From contig CATLLJ010000008.1 of the NCBI GenBank assembly GCA_950022495.1, positions 55,082-104,811 on the forward strand: a DNA stretch of 49,730 nt. Reading direction: 5' to 3'. The position numbers and the translations under genes are program-made. The DNA is from an uncultured bacterium. Its GTDB lineage: Bacteria > Cyanobacteriota > Vampirovibrionia > Gastranaerophilales > Gastranaerophilaceae. The notes under the pieces were generated by a model, which was not told where the DNA came from, did no database searches, and saw nothing but the letters and a program-made list of their open reading frames with translations. Shown here piece after piece: positions 24,728-33,475 of the stretch (position 1 is the first letter of the stretch; each line of letters starts with the position of its first letter).

Positions 24728-25414
24728 ATGAGTATAAAAAGAACTATAGCAAAAATATTAACTATAACGGCGGTTTATCTGACGTTCGGGAATTTTGCAT
24801 TTGCTGCACCTGTAGAATACAGTATCCCGCACCAGTATCCGGAAAAATATACACCGCAATATATTAAACAAATTACCCCGGGTTACAAAGATGTCGGCAA
24901 AGATGAAGTTTTTTACGTTGCCCTTGATATGTTAAAAGATACCGAACACGGAATGTTTTCAAGAAATGCAATTTTAGGCAATAATCTTTCAGGCAAACCT
25001 GTAAAAATTGAATTCCGTGACTTAGGTCAAATAAATCAAGAATATGCAACTTTTGACGCATTAGGCTGGAAAAAAGGCAAGAATTTATATATCTATATAA
25101 ATAACAAACACAAAAATGCCCCTGCAGGAGCTCTAGCAGCACTTCTTGCACACGAAGCATTACATCAGGACGAGTATAACTCACTTGCAGAAGAAACCTA
25201 TGCGTGGACAATGGAAGCGGTCGTGTGGAACGATATCACAAAAAAATACAACGATATTGAAAAAGAAGAACATCCGCTTGTCAAACGCGAAAATACTCTG
25301 AAAAAATTGTTAGAAAAAGGAAATTACTCAAATAAATATATCAAAAAAGCAGTTATGCAAAATGCCGGCTACAAAAACTTACCTTCCTATTCTCCGGGTT
25401 TTGACGATTTATAA
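24728..25414 (+). CDS. Exported HEALH (zincin-type) protein
   Basis: This is a 228-residue protein with a signal peptide (about 1-27, ending FGNFAFA|AP). Residues 142-146 are HEALH, an HExxH zinc motif, followed by QDEYNSLAEETYAWTMEAVVW, where a downstream Glu could be the third ligand, as in gluzincins. It is thus a candidate periplasmic metallopeptidase; no named family was recognised and the activity is inferred. GGGAGG and GAGGT before the ATG give strong ribosome binding. It lies upstream of ctpA but has a separate promoter region. Confidence 0.75.
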   Translation: MSIKRTIAKILTITAVYLTFGNFAFAAPVEYSIPHQYPEKYTPQYIKQITPGYKDVGKDEVFYVALDMLKDTEHGMFSRNAILGNNLSGKPVKIEFRDLGQINQEYATFDALGWKKGKNLYIYINNKHKNAPAGALAALLAHEALHQDEYNSLAEETYAWTMEAVVWNDITKKYNDIEKEEHPLVKRENTLKKLLEKGNYSNKYIKKAVMQNAGYKNLPSYSPGFDDL

Positions 25415-25489
25415 AGATTTTTGAATAAATACATGTTTTACATAAAAAGGATATTGATTATAAAAAATCCTTGATGTTAAATTAAAACT

Positions 25490-26722
25490 ATGAGACGCAG
25501 GATTAAAGCATTAATATTTTTAGTAGGGGCAGCAATAACTTTATTTGCTGTCAATGCTTTTTATATCTCAAATCACAACCCAATGCTTAACGAAAATCAG
25601 AAAGAGATAGATACCACACGGGTTTCAGCACAAACTCTTTTTGATAGAAGCTGGTCTACAATAAGAGCAGAATATTACGACCCAAATTTTAATCACCAAA
25701 AATGGGTTAGATGGAAAAATCATTATCAGGGAAAAATTAAAACAGAAGAAGATGCCAAAGTTGCTATAGAAACAATGCTTGCAAGCCTTGATGACCCGTA
25801 TTCAAGATTTCTTACAAAGCAAGAATTTTCAGAACAAAACACCTCAATCTCTTCAAAAATTTCAGGCATAGGAGTCAATATAGTTAATGATGCCGGAAAA
25901 ATCAGAATTATCAGCGTTATAGAAGAAACCCCTGCACAATTCGCAGATTTAAAGCCTGACGATGTAATTCTGGCAATTGACAGCAAAAAAGTAAGCGGTT
26001 TATCACTTGCTGAAGTTTCAAATCTAGTCAAAGGTCCTGCTAATACGTTTGTTAGTTTAGACATTTTGAGAAATAATGAAAAATTAAGTAAAAAAGTTAT
26101 TAGAAAAGAAATTAAAATTAAAACAGTAAAAAGCAACCTTGATAAAGAAATCGGTTATATACAAATTTCAAGCTTTATCAGTAACTCTACCCCGAATGAA
26201 TTTCTTGAAGCCTTAGAAAATACACATGATTCAAAAGGGCTGATTATTGACCTTCGCGGAAACACCGGCGGACTTTTAACAAATGCTATTTTTATTGCAA
26301 ACTTGTTTATTGATAAAGGCAAACTCGTTAGTATTGTAGGCAGAAACGGCTACAGATATGATATCATGGCTCAAGACACAAATTTTCAGGTCGAAAAACC
26401 AATCATATTGCTGGTAAACGGTTCCAGTGCAAGTGCAAGTGAAATTCTTTCAGGAGCAATGAAAGATTACCATAAAGCAAAAATTATTGGTACCAAAACT
26501 TATGGAAAAGGTATGGTTCAAAAAATTATACCTATGCCAAACGAAACAGGCTTAAACTTAACTATAGCCAAGTATCTAACCCCAAAAGGAAAAGATATTA
26601 ATAAAAAAGGTATTTCTCCGGACGTAGAAGTACATTTTACAAGAGAAAATATTGAACAAAAACAAGATATTCAATTAGAAACAGCAAAAAAACTAATGAA
26701 CAAAATTATCGCAAATAACTAA
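25490..26722 (+). CDS. ctpA: Carboxyl-terminal processing protease (S41, CtpA)
   Basis: This is a 410-residue protease with an N-terminal anchor (about 6-25). A PDZ domain (about 120-205) contains GIGVNIVNDAGKIRI and LKPDDVILAIDSKKVSG, followed by the S41 catalytic domain with IDLRGNTGGLL, the Ser-Lys dyad at S315 (in GSSASASEIL) and K340 (in KTYGKGMVQ). It cleaves C-terminal residues of envelope proteins in the periplasm. TAAATT lies 6 bases before the ATG, so it may be leaderless. It is followed by tRNA-Cys. Confidence 0.95.
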   Translation: MRRRIKALIFLVGAAITLFAVNAFYISNHNPMLNENQKEIDTTRVSAQTLFDRSWSTIRAEYYDPNFNHQKWVRWKNHYQGKIKTEEDAKVAIETMLASLDDPYSRFLTKQEFSEQNTSISSKISGIGVNIVNDAGKIRIISVIEETPAQFADLKPDDVILAIDSKKVSGLSLAEVSNLVKGPANTFVSLDILRNNEKLSKKVIRKEIKIKTVKSNLDKEIGYIQISSFISNSTPNEFLEALENTHDSKGLIIDLRGNTGGLLTNAIFIANLFIDKGKLVSIVGRNGYRYDIMAQDTNFQVEKPIILLVNGSSASASEILSGAMKDYHKAKIIGTKTYGKGMVQKIIPMPNETGLNLTIAKYLTPKGKDINKKGISPDVEVHFTRENIEQKQDIQLETAKKLMNKIIANN

Positions 26723-26731
26723 ATCTGTTTC

Positions 26732-26760
26732 TTGACATCTTATTATGTATCACGTATATT
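26732..26760 (+). promoter_or_regulatory. Promoter of tRNA-Cys
   Basis: TTGACA (26732-26737), a 17-base spacer and TATATT (26755-26760) lie 12 bases before the tRNA. This is the best sigma-70 match in the window and a useful reference for the promoter consensus. Confidence 0.85.
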
Positions 26761-26772
26761 ATATATACGGAT

Positions 26773-26844
26773 GGCGACATGGCCAAGTGGTAAGGCAGAA
26801 GCCTGCAAAGCTTTTATCCCCCAGTTCGAATCTGGGTGTCGCCT
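26773..26844 (+). tRNA. tRNA-Cys (GCA)
   Basis: Acceptor stem GGCGACA/TGTCGCC; D arm GGCCAAGTGGTAAGGC; anticodon stem GAAGC/GCTTT with loop CTGCAAA (anticodon GCA); T arm CCCAGTTCGAATCTGGG; discriminator base T, as usual for tRNA-Cys. CCA is not encoded. Confidence 0.96.
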
Positions 26845-26871
26845 TTTTTAAAAACAAATTATCATTCATAT

Positions 26872-26901
26872 AAAAAACGACTTCAAAAGAAGTCGTTTTT
26901 T
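26872..26901 (+). terminator. Terminator after tRNA-Cys
   Basis: AAAAAACGACTTC-AAAA-GAAGTCGTTTTTT, a 13-bp perfect stem with a T tail. Confidence 0.9.
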
Positions 26902-27008
26902 ATTGTAAAGACATGTTAAGCAAAATTTAACCATGTGAAATTCGTATTTCAATTTTTATTTTATATAAATGAGAGTATTTATACAAATAAAATAAGAAGA
27001 GTGATATT

Positions 27009-28394
27009 ATGGCTATTCCACAATTTCCACAAAATCCAAATGCTCGACCTGTAAGAACAGGTACACCTGCACGACCTGCAAATAACAAACCGGTTGCACG
27101 ACCTGCAAATAAATCGGTTACACCTCAAACTGGTTCTTACAAGAAACCTATTCAAACACGCAAAAATAATAGTTTATTTAGTGCTAAAACATTAAAAACA
27201 GATAATACAGCTAATTATGAACAGAGAAAAGAAGCTGTCAAAAGAGGAGTTTATGCTGCTGCCGGTAGGGCAGCAAGAAAAAGTGCTGCAAAAGTTCAAT
27301 CTCCAGGATTCATACAACAAGCAGTGGATTTTGTTTCTGATTGGAAAACAAAATATGATAATTCCGTTCGTGGAGAAGGATTTAGAAACTTAAACGGTAA
27401 CTCAACTGTTGATGCATTATATCAAGCTAAAGATTTAACTGATGACATTGATAGTTTTGTTAATAGATCTCATGGCGGAAGAAAAGCTCTTGCAAAATTC
27501 GACAGGAAAATGAATTCTACAAGATTTGCAGATACGTATAACAAATTAAGAGCTCCAGCATCTAATGCTTACCATACAATTAAAGGTAAAGTATCACACA
27601 TAAAAGGAAGATTTAAATCTCCCGTCAAATATATTCAAGGCAAGATTACTTCCGGCACAAAATGGGTGACCGGTAAAGCCAAATCAGGATGTAAAGTTGT
27701 AAAAGGCTTTTTTAGATCAAAATCTGCAGCAGCTTTCAACGGTGCCACAGCAGGTACAAGATCATTATCAATGCTTGGTAAAATGAAAAATCTTAACCTT
27801 GTAAAAAGAACCGGCAAATTACTAAACAAATGTAACGATTTTGTACAACTTGTATCAAGCGGAGCAAAAACTTCATCAAAATGGGTTAAAGGAGTCCGAT
27901 TTGTTTCATCAAGTGCAAAAGTTGCAGGAAGAGCATGCTGGGTTGCTGCCATAGGTATAAACTGCTACGAAGTATATGATGCATTCAAAAAAGGCGGAGT
28001 AAAAGCTGCTGCACCAAAAGCATTACAATGTGCAACAGAAACAGCTTGTGCATGGGCAGGAGCTAAAGCAGGAGCTGCAATTGGTTTGGCTTTTGGACCA
28101 GTAGGAGCAGCGATTGGCGGTATCGCCGGCGGTCTTGCAGGATATTTTATAGGATCTAAAGCCGGAAAATATGTTGTAAAAGCAGCTAAAGCTGTTTATA
28201 ATGCCGGTAAAAAAGCAGTTAAATTCCTTGGTAACGGAGTGAAAAAACTTTGGAATGGCGGTAAAAAGCTTGTTGGAAAAGCAATTGATACAGGAAAGAA
28301 ATTTGTTAAAGGAGTTGTTGACACCGGTAAAAAAGTAATAAACAAAGCCAAAAACTTTGGTAAAAAAGTTTGGAATGCAATAAAATTCTGGTAA
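27009..28394 (+). CDS. Lys/Gly-rich protein with glycine-zipper segment
   Basis: This is a 461-residue, very basic protein. The N-terminus has short Pro/Arg/Asn repeats (ARPANNKPVARPANKS). The middle is helical and basic. At about 335-385 a glycine-zipper stretch (GPVGAAIGGIAGGLAGYFIG) is probably membrane-active. The tail is a series of amphipathic repeats (GKKAVKFLGNGVKKLWNGGK, then KKFVKGVVDTGKKVINK) ending WNAIKFW. No signal peptide. The composition recalls pore-forming or phage-structural proteins and the Lys/Gly segment of the LysM protein at 1-921. Function unknown. A terminator follows. Confidence 0.75.
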   Translation: MAIPQFPQNPNARPVRTGTPARPANNKPVARPANKSVTPQTGSYKKPIQTRKNNSLFSAKTLKTDNTANYEQRKEAVKRGVYAAAGRAARKSAAKVQSPGFIQQAVDFVSDWKTKYDNSVRGEGFRNLNGNSTVDALYQAKDLTDDIDSFVNRSHGGRKALAKFDRKMNSTRFADTYNKLRAPASNAYHTIKGKVSHIKGRFKSPVKYIQGKITSGTKWVTGKAKSGCKVVKGFFRSKSAAAFNGATAGTRSLSMLGKMKNLNLVKRTGKLLNKCNDFVQLVSSGAKTSSKWVKGVRFVSSSAKVAGRACWVAAIGINCYEVYDAFKKGGVKAAAPKALQCATETACAWAGAKAGAAIGLAFGPVGAAIGGIAGGLAGYFIGSKAGKYVVKAAKAVYNAGKKAVKFLGNGVKKLWNGGKKLVGKAIDTGKKFVKGVVDTGKKVINKAKNFGKKVWNAIKFW

Positions 28395-28400
28395 TATAGT

Positions 28401-28434
28401 AAAAAAGACCTCAAGAATTTTTAAGGTCTTTTTT
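28401..28434. terminator. Bidirectional terminator
   Basis: AAAAAAGACCT and AGGTCTTTTTT, an 11-bp stem with a 12-base loop, lie between the Lys/Gly-rich gene and the convergent NAGPA-like gene. Confidence 0.8.
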
Positions 28435-28445
28435 ATTTTAATAAA

Positions 28446-29255
28446 CTAATAAACTAACATAAATGATTTTAACATTCTGCCTGCTCCATCACCAACAGTT
28501 GAAACAACTTCAAGATTTCTCTTGTAATTTAATGATGTTGAACTGCCGCCATCAAATGCCATTGCCCTGTCCAGTTTCAAATCTTTGCATAATTTTTGAA
28601 CTTCGTACATATCCATAGGGTTTTCATCCGTGATAATAAGAATATGACACTCATCCAGCCCCTTAAGTCCAATAATTGTTCTTGATGTTTTATGTAAAAC
28701 AGAAGCTGATTCTCTTATGACTTTACCTTCTGCATCTCTTACAATAAAACCTTCTTCTTCAAGATGAAGTTCCGGCAAAATTAATGGTCCGCCCTGAGCA
28801 GAAGTCACTAATGCACAGCCAAATGGAACATTTGATTTATGTGAAACTATATCGTATTGAAATTTGTTACCGCATTGCATTACTCTGAATTCTGTACGGT
28901 TCAAAATTGTTGCCATATTTCTTCTGAAAAACGGATTAGCCTGCAATGCCATATTGAACATCGGGTCAGCAGCAGTTATTCTATCTGTTACGATGTAAGA
29001 AATAGTTTTGCCGTTTTTAGGGTCAAAAAATCCTGCATTAACTGTCAATGTTGCATTTCCTTTAATATGTGCTTCTCTATTTGTTATTAAATCTTCAGAT
29101 GCAACAAATTTAATTCTCTTCTTAATTTTCTCACCTTTTAATATTATGTGATAAACTCCATTATCTTTGTCAATCGAAATTTCTCCTGCAAGACTAACCT
29201 GTGCAGAAAAAAGTATCATAACCAACAAACATAGAATTATTTTAAAAAATTTCAT
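28446..29255 (-). CDS. Phosphodiester glycosidase (NAGPA-like) domain protein
   Basis: This is a 269-residue exported protein with a signal peptide (about 1-23, LCLLVMILFSAQVSLA). The NAGPA/PF09992 fold is shown by TVNAGFFDPKNG, AQGGPLIL, KTSRTIIGLKG and AFDGGSSTSLNY, the last with the acidic-glycine loop of the active site. Members cleave phosphodiester-linked sugars and occur in envelope and exopolysaccharide contexts. It starts one base after the LptF/G stop, with AAGGA inside the end of that gene, so it is co-transcribed with the LPS-export genes; the substrate is unknown but may be an envelope glycan. Confidence 0.87.
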   Translation of the reverse strand: MKFFKIILCLLVMILFSAQVSLAGEISIDKDNGVYHIILKGEKIKKRIKFVASEDLITNREAHIKGNATLTVNAGFFDPKNGKTISYIVTDRITAADPMFNMALQANPFFRRNMATILNRTEFRVMQCGNKFQYDIVSHKSNVPFGCALVTSAQGGPLILPELHLEEEGFIVRDAEGKVIRESASVLHKTSRTIIGLKGLDECHILIITDENPMDMYEVQKLCKDLKLDRAMAFDGGSSTSLNYKRNLEVVSTVGDGAGRMLKSFMLVY

Positions 29256-29256
29256 A

Positions 29257-30375
29257 TTATAAATCCTTAGACTTGTAGAACCCGAAAATTGCAGCTAAAA
29301 ATGCTATTGTTGGGAACGTTGCAGTAATGTATGGAGACAAAATTTCTTTTTCCGCTAATAAATCAAAGAACGGCAATGTGATGTAATAAACAAAAATACA
29401 CCCGATTGCTATTGTAAAACCAACCAATCTTTGCTCTCTTGGTTTGCTGAAACCCAGCAGGCATCCAAGAATTGCAAGTAAAACACATACAAATGGGTGG
29501 AAAAATCTTTGAAGATATTTATTTAAAGTGCCATGATATTCTTCTGACAACTTTTCTTTTTTCAGCAATGAAACATAACTTTTTAAATTTTTGTTATTAA
29601 TTTCTCTTTCTTTCATTGTTGAATAAGTCATCAATGTAAAAGCATTTTTTGCAGGTTTACCTTCTAATATATTCATATTGTCAATATGATTAATATCAAT
29701 GAATATACCATCGTTAGAAATTTGGTAATGCGAAATGTCATTTAAAACCCATTTATCATTATATGCATAACCTTTTTTAGCTGAATAAATATTAGAGAGC
29801 TGGTGTACATCCTGATATACATGGCTTGCAAAATCTAAAACAATTACATTTTCTAAATCTCTATTTTGTGATTTAGAAACAATAACAGCCATTAATGGGT
29901 GGCCTGTATTATCTTTCTGGGTATAAATATACTGCGTTGAAATTAGATAACCTTTAATGGCTCTCATTTTTTCAGCAGCCATCGGAATACCCTTATCCCC
30001 AGTTAGAAAGCATAGAAAAGTAAAAATTAAACTTAAAACAACTACAGGAGCAATAATTCTCGGAAATGACATTCCAACAGCTCTAAATATAGTAATTTCA
30101 GAATCTTTACTCAATTTATCAAATGTAAATAAAGTTCCCAATAACAACCCAACCGGAAAAGCTTTATCCAAAATTTTAGGCATTTCATAAAATAAAATCA
30201 AAATAGCAGTTTTCAGACCATATTCACCAGCTAAAGCATCTTTGATTGTATTAAGCAAAATTTCAGGAGCAATCCACACAATTGTAAATAACAAAATTGC
30301 AACAAGGGATGCCATTGTAACTTGTTTAAAAATATATCTGTCATAAATAGTAATTTTAGGAAATTTAAATTTCAT
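29257..30375 (-). CDS. LptF/LptG-family LPS-export permease
   Basis: This 372-residue YjgP/YjgQ-family permease has three membrane helices in the first 115 residues, a periplasmic domain (about 125-265) and three C-terminal helices. It starts ITIYDRYIFKQVTMASLVAIL, and the FFHPFVCVLLAILGCLLGFS stretch is typical. In LPS export, LptF and LptG pair with LptB; only one permease gene is present here, so the partner is elsewhere or the protein works as a homodimer. Its ATG overlaps the lptB stop by one base (TAATG). Confidence 0.92.
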   Translation of the reverse strand: MKFKFPKITIYDRYIFKQVTMASLVAILLFTIVWIAPEILLNTIKDALAGEYGLKTAILILFYEMPKILDKAFPVGLLLGTLFTFDKLSKDSEITIFRAVGMSFPRIIAPVVVLSLIFTFLCFLTGDKGIPMAAEKMRAIKGYLISTQYIYTQKDNTGHPLMAVIVSKSQNRDLENVIVLDFASHVYQDVHQLSNIYSAKKGYAYNDKWVLNDISHYQISNDGIFIDINHIDNMNILEGKPAKNAFTLMTYSTMKEREINNKNLKSYVSLLKKEKLSEEYHGTLNKYLQRFFHPFVCVLLAILGCLLGFSKPREQRLVGFTIAIGCIFVYYITLPFFDLLAEKEILSPYITATFPTIAFLAAIFGFYKSKDL

Positions 30376-31100
30376 TATAAAGAGAAATCCTTTCCTAAAT
30401 AGAATTCTTTAGCAACAGGGTTAACCGCAACTTCTTCACTTTTTCCTTGAATTTTTATTTTACCGTCAAAAATTACATAAGCTCTGTCAGTAATTGATAA
30501 AGTAGCCTTAGGGTTATGGTCTGTAATCAATACACCTAAACCTTTATCTTCAGACAATTTTCTAATATTATCTTTAATTTCCCCGATTGCAATAGGGTCA
30601 ATACCGGTAAACGGTTCATCCAACAGGATAAAATCAGGGCTTGCCGCAAGTGCTCTTGCAAGTTCTACACGACGTCTTTCACCGCCGGATAGAGAAATTG
30701 CAGAAGCTGTACGCAATCTCGCAACACCAAATTCAGATAGCAATTCTTCTAATTTCTTTTTCTTTTCACATTCAGTCAGTTTATCATTCATTTGAAGAAC
30801 AAGTTTGATGTTATCTTCAACAGACAAACTTCTAAAACTTGAAGCTTCCTGCGGAAGATAGCCGATACCTGCTTTTGCTCTTATGTGCATAGGCCATGAA
30901 GAAATTTCCTGACCGTCAAGAGTAATACTTCCTTTATTAGGCTTAACAAGACCTACAACCATATAAAATGTTGTAGTTTTTCCGGCTCCGTTAGGTCCCA
31001 AAAGACAAACAACTTCGCCTTTATTTATATTGAAAGAAACATCGTTAACAACACTTCTATCCCCGTATATCTTAATTAGATTTTTTGCCTCTATTCTCAT
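30375..31100 (-). CDS. lptB: LPS-export ABC ATPase LptB
   Basis: At 241 residues this is full length. Walker A GPNGAGKT (35-42), Q-loop YLPQEASSFRSLSVEDNI, signature LSGGE (137-141), Walker B FILLDEPFTGIDP (D161-E162) and H-loop TDH (H195) are all present. The Q-loop region and FTGIDP mark the LptB/LivF-like branch. It powers transport of LPS from the inner membrane, so the cell has an outer membrane. AAGGGG lies upstream with a TATAAA about 20 bases further: a normal leadered mRNA. Confidence 0.96.
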   Translation of the reverse strand: MRIEAKNLIKIYGDRSVVNDVSFNINKGEVVCLLGPNGAGKTTTFYMVVGLVKPNKGSITLDGQEISSWPMHIRAKAGIGYLPQEASSFRSLSVEDNIKLVLQMNDKLTECEKKKKLEELLSEFGVARLRTASAISLSGGERRRVELARALAASPDFILLDEPFTGIDPIAIGEIKDNIRKLSEDKGLGVLITDHNPKATLSITDRAYVIFDGKIKIQGKSEEVAVNPVAKEFYLGKDFSL

Positions 31101-31445
31101 TTTATCCCCTTGTATTTATAGTAGTATTTTAATCAAAAAAAAGACATATTGCAAATTATTATAAGATTTTGGTACATATTTTAGATTTAAAGATTTATAT
31201 ATTTATAAAAACATTACAAATTGTAAAAAATTTCTGGTTTCAGGTTATTAAGACTCGAAATTTGGGTATATATCATGTGTACAAAGCATTTTCTTTTTCT
31301 TTATTTTCTCCTACACACTTTTACATCATGCCGTAACTACGGCTATTTTTATTGCTTTTTTTAAATATACATTATTTAGAGGATTAACAAAAATGGTTTA
31401 TCCCTTAAAATAAAAGTGGGTTAATTGTAAATTTTGGGAGGATGT
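31101..31445. other. Intergenic region, small hairpin
   Basis: No gene is supported in these 345 bases. It contains the divergent starts of lptB and the small Cys protein and a GCCGTA-AC-TACGGC hairpin (31330-31343) followed by T-rich DNA, which could terminate a short plus-strand transcript. No riboswitch class was recognised. Confidence 0.5.
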
Positions 31446-31682
31446 ATGGATAGAATTATATCTGAAAATGTAGAGTTATATGCTCCATTTAATGAAGAAA
31501 TCTCAAATTCAATTACTCAAAACTGGACAGAACAGGCATTAGAATGTTATTACCTTAACTGCGACTGTGCAAAATGTTCAATATCTAAAGGGAATTATTC
31601 TTTTATCTGCCAGATGCCAAAGGTTATCGACACGCTGCTCGAAACGGTTGGAGAGCCGGAAAAAGAATTAAAACGGGCATAA
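31446..31682 (+). CDS. Small cysteine-motif protein
   Basis: This is a 78-residue protein with ATG at 31446 and GGGAGG 4-5 bases upstream. It has a LECYYLNCDCAKCSISKG cluster and a later ICQMPKVID, giving five cysteines (C-x4-C-x-C-x2-C then C), possibly a small zinc or Fe-S site. No signal peptide, membrane helix or named family. It may be a small regulator. A weak inverted repeat GCCATAAA...TTTATGGC follows at about 31700-31721. Confidence 0.7.
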   Translation: MDRIISENVELYAPFNEEISNSITQNWTEQALECYYLNCDCAKCSISKGNYSFICQMPKVIDTLLETVGEPEKELKRA

Positions 31683-31752
31683 TTTTAACAAAACAAAAAG
31701 CCATAAAACTTTGTTTATGGCATGGTTAGTGTAAAGTAGTGTCTGGTAGTCG

Positions 31753-31983
31753 TTATTCTCTAGCAAAGTTATTTTCATGAAAATGTATTAACTTTGCCAA
31801 AATCCATTGTCTTTCTTGAACATCTTGAATGTGTTGTTTTATATCAGCTAATTCTGCATATAAAGTCTCAACGTCTTTATGTCTTGCAGCATAAGCCTGT
31901 TGTACAGGCATTGTTTCCTGTATATCATCTTCTGCCCAGCAAGGCAGAAAACAACCATTTTCAAATAGTTCTTTTTCGTTCAT
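31753..31983 (-). CDS. Small coiled-coil protein
   Basis: This is a 76-residue protein starting at 31983 (MNEKELFENGCF) with GGAG about 10 bases upstream. After a short acidic part with two Cys (NGCFLPCWAEDD) the rest is one long charged helix (ARHKDVETLYAELADIKQHI), typical of a small coiled coil. It follows the 70-residue gene by 24 bases and is probably co-transcribed with it. Function unknown. Confidence 0.65.
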   Translation of the reverse strand: MNEKELFENGCFLPCWAEDDIQETMPVQQAYAARHKDVETLYAELADIKQHIQDVQERQWILAKLIHFHENNFARE

Positions 31984-32007
31984 AACACATATCTCCAAAA
32001 TCAACAG

Positions 32008-32220
32008 CTATCTGCTTTCGTCGGTTAACAAGGAATGGAAAAAGTCCATCAATTTGAAATTACCGTATTTAAAAGCATAAGGTTTTCTTGAATATTCACT
32101 GTTTGTAATTTTATTTAATGTATCCATTTCTTCATTTGATAGAGAACCGAAATCGAAACTTGTCATTTCAGCGTAATCTACCATTAAATCTTCTACATCC
32201 ATAATCTTTTTGTCTGACAT
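32008..32220 (-). CDS. Small acidic protein
   Basis: This is a 70-residue protein with AGGAG 9 bases before the ATG at 32220. It is acidic (MSDKKIMDVEDLMVDYAEMT) with NEEMDTLNKITNSEY and ends GNFKLMDFFHSLLTDESR. No signal or membrane segment and no named family. It is the first gene of a two-gene unit with the coiled-coil protein at 31753-31983. Confidence 0.65.
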   Translation of the reverse strand: MSDKKIMDVEDLMVDYAEMTSFDFGSLSNEEMDTLNKITNSEYSRKPYAFKYGNFKLMDFFHSLLTDESR

Positions 32221-32354
32221 CTATCTACACTCCTTAAAGTTTTGTCTAAGTACAAATTACTTATCGGATGTGTTTTATAAAAACTTTAAAATAAGAACAG
32301 ATGTTGTAACAAATGTTAACAAAAATCATGGTAAAGCATTATTATCAAAGGGTT

Positions 32355-33473
32355 TTAAAATTTAGAAAGCCATTGTGAAAAAATTTCCAAAGCAGTTTTT
32401 AACTGCTCAAAATTATTTCCATAGCCAATCCGCAAGTATTTATCATACTCCATAGTTTCACCGGGTAGAATCATAACTCCTGTTTCTTCCTGCAATTTTT
32501 TGCATAATTCAACAGAACTCAACGGTGCATAGTATCTGATAAATGCGGTAGTTCCGCCTTGCGGTATCACAAGATGGACTTTTGGCTCTTTAGATGCCCA
32601 ATCGGTCAGAATTTTTTTCCCTATTTTTATTTTTTCAATATTTCTTTTAATAATTTTGTCTTTATTTTCAATTGCAAGACTTGCAAAAAAATCATCTAAA
32701 ATCCCGACACTAATTGTATTATACTCTCTTTGATTGTTAATTTGAGTGATTATATCTTCATTTGCAGCAATCCAGCCCAGTCTTAACCCTGCAAGTGAAA
32801 AGACTTTTGATGTACTGCCTGTTGAAATACCTTTATCATAAATATCTGCAACCGAAATCGTAAAAGGATTTCCCTCGTGGTTTAGTCCTCTATATACTTC
32901 ATCACAAAGAATATAGGCATTAGATTTTTTTGCGATATCAACAATTTTATTAAGCATTTCCTCAGGGATAACGGCACCTGTCGGGTTATTGGGATTGTTC
33001 ATACAAATGATTTTTGTATCAGTCCCAACCAGTCTTTCTAATTCTTCTAAATCCGGAAGCCAATTGTTTTCCTCTTTTAAATACAAAATATTCACATGTC
33101 CGCCAAAAGATTTTGGGATTGAATAATGCTGCTGATATGTTGGAATAATTGAAACAACTTTATCATCAGGTTCTATTAAAGTCAGCATTACAAGATGGTT
33201 TGCACCTATTGTACCATGTGTAATCGTTATATTTTCAGAATTCTGATGCTGATACATTGAAGCTATTGCCTGTTTTAATCTCCGGCTTCCATGTATGTCA
33301 CCATAGTTCAATTTTCGGTTAAAAACTTCGTCCAGATTTTTTTGTCTGTCACCTGTGATTGATAATAACTCCTCCAATGAAAGCGAATCAACGCAGGTAT
33401 CTGCTAAATCATACAAAGCATCTTTTTCGTATTTATTAAACCAATCTTCAACTTTAAACTTATCTATTTTCAT
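32355..33473 (-). CDS. PLP-dependent aminotransferase, class I/II
   Basis: This 372-residue fold-type I aminotransferase has NPNNPTG (161-166 region), CDEVYRG (D191) and the PLP lysine K223 in STGSTSKVFSLAGLRLGW; LRIGYGN near the C-terminus carries the substrate-carboxylate arginine. The start (FKVEDWFNKYE) and the CVDSLSLEELL segment resemble a subgroup often labelled capreomycidine-synthase-like, an annotation I would not trust for function. The true substrate is unknown. Its ATG is 2 bases after the stop of the GNAT-like gene. Confidence 0.9.
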   Translation of the reverse strand: MKIDKFKVEDWFNKYEKDALYDLADTCVDSLSLEELLSITGDRQKNLDEVFNRKLNYGDIHGSRRLKQAIASMYQHQNSENITITHGTIGANHLVMLTLIEPDDKVVSIIPTYQQHYSIPKSFGGHVNILYLKEENNWLPDLEELERLVGTDTKIICMNNPNNPTGAVIPEEMLNKIVDIAKKSNAYILCDEVYRGLNHEGNPFTISVADIYDKGISTGSTSKVFSLAGLRLGWIAANEDIITQINNQREYNTISVGILDDFFASLAIENKDKIIKRNIEKIKIGKKILTDWASKEPKVHLVIPQGGTTAFIRYYAPLSSVELCKKLQEETGVMILPGETMEYDKYLRIGYGNNFEQLKTALEIFSQWLSKF

Positions 33474-33475
33474 TT

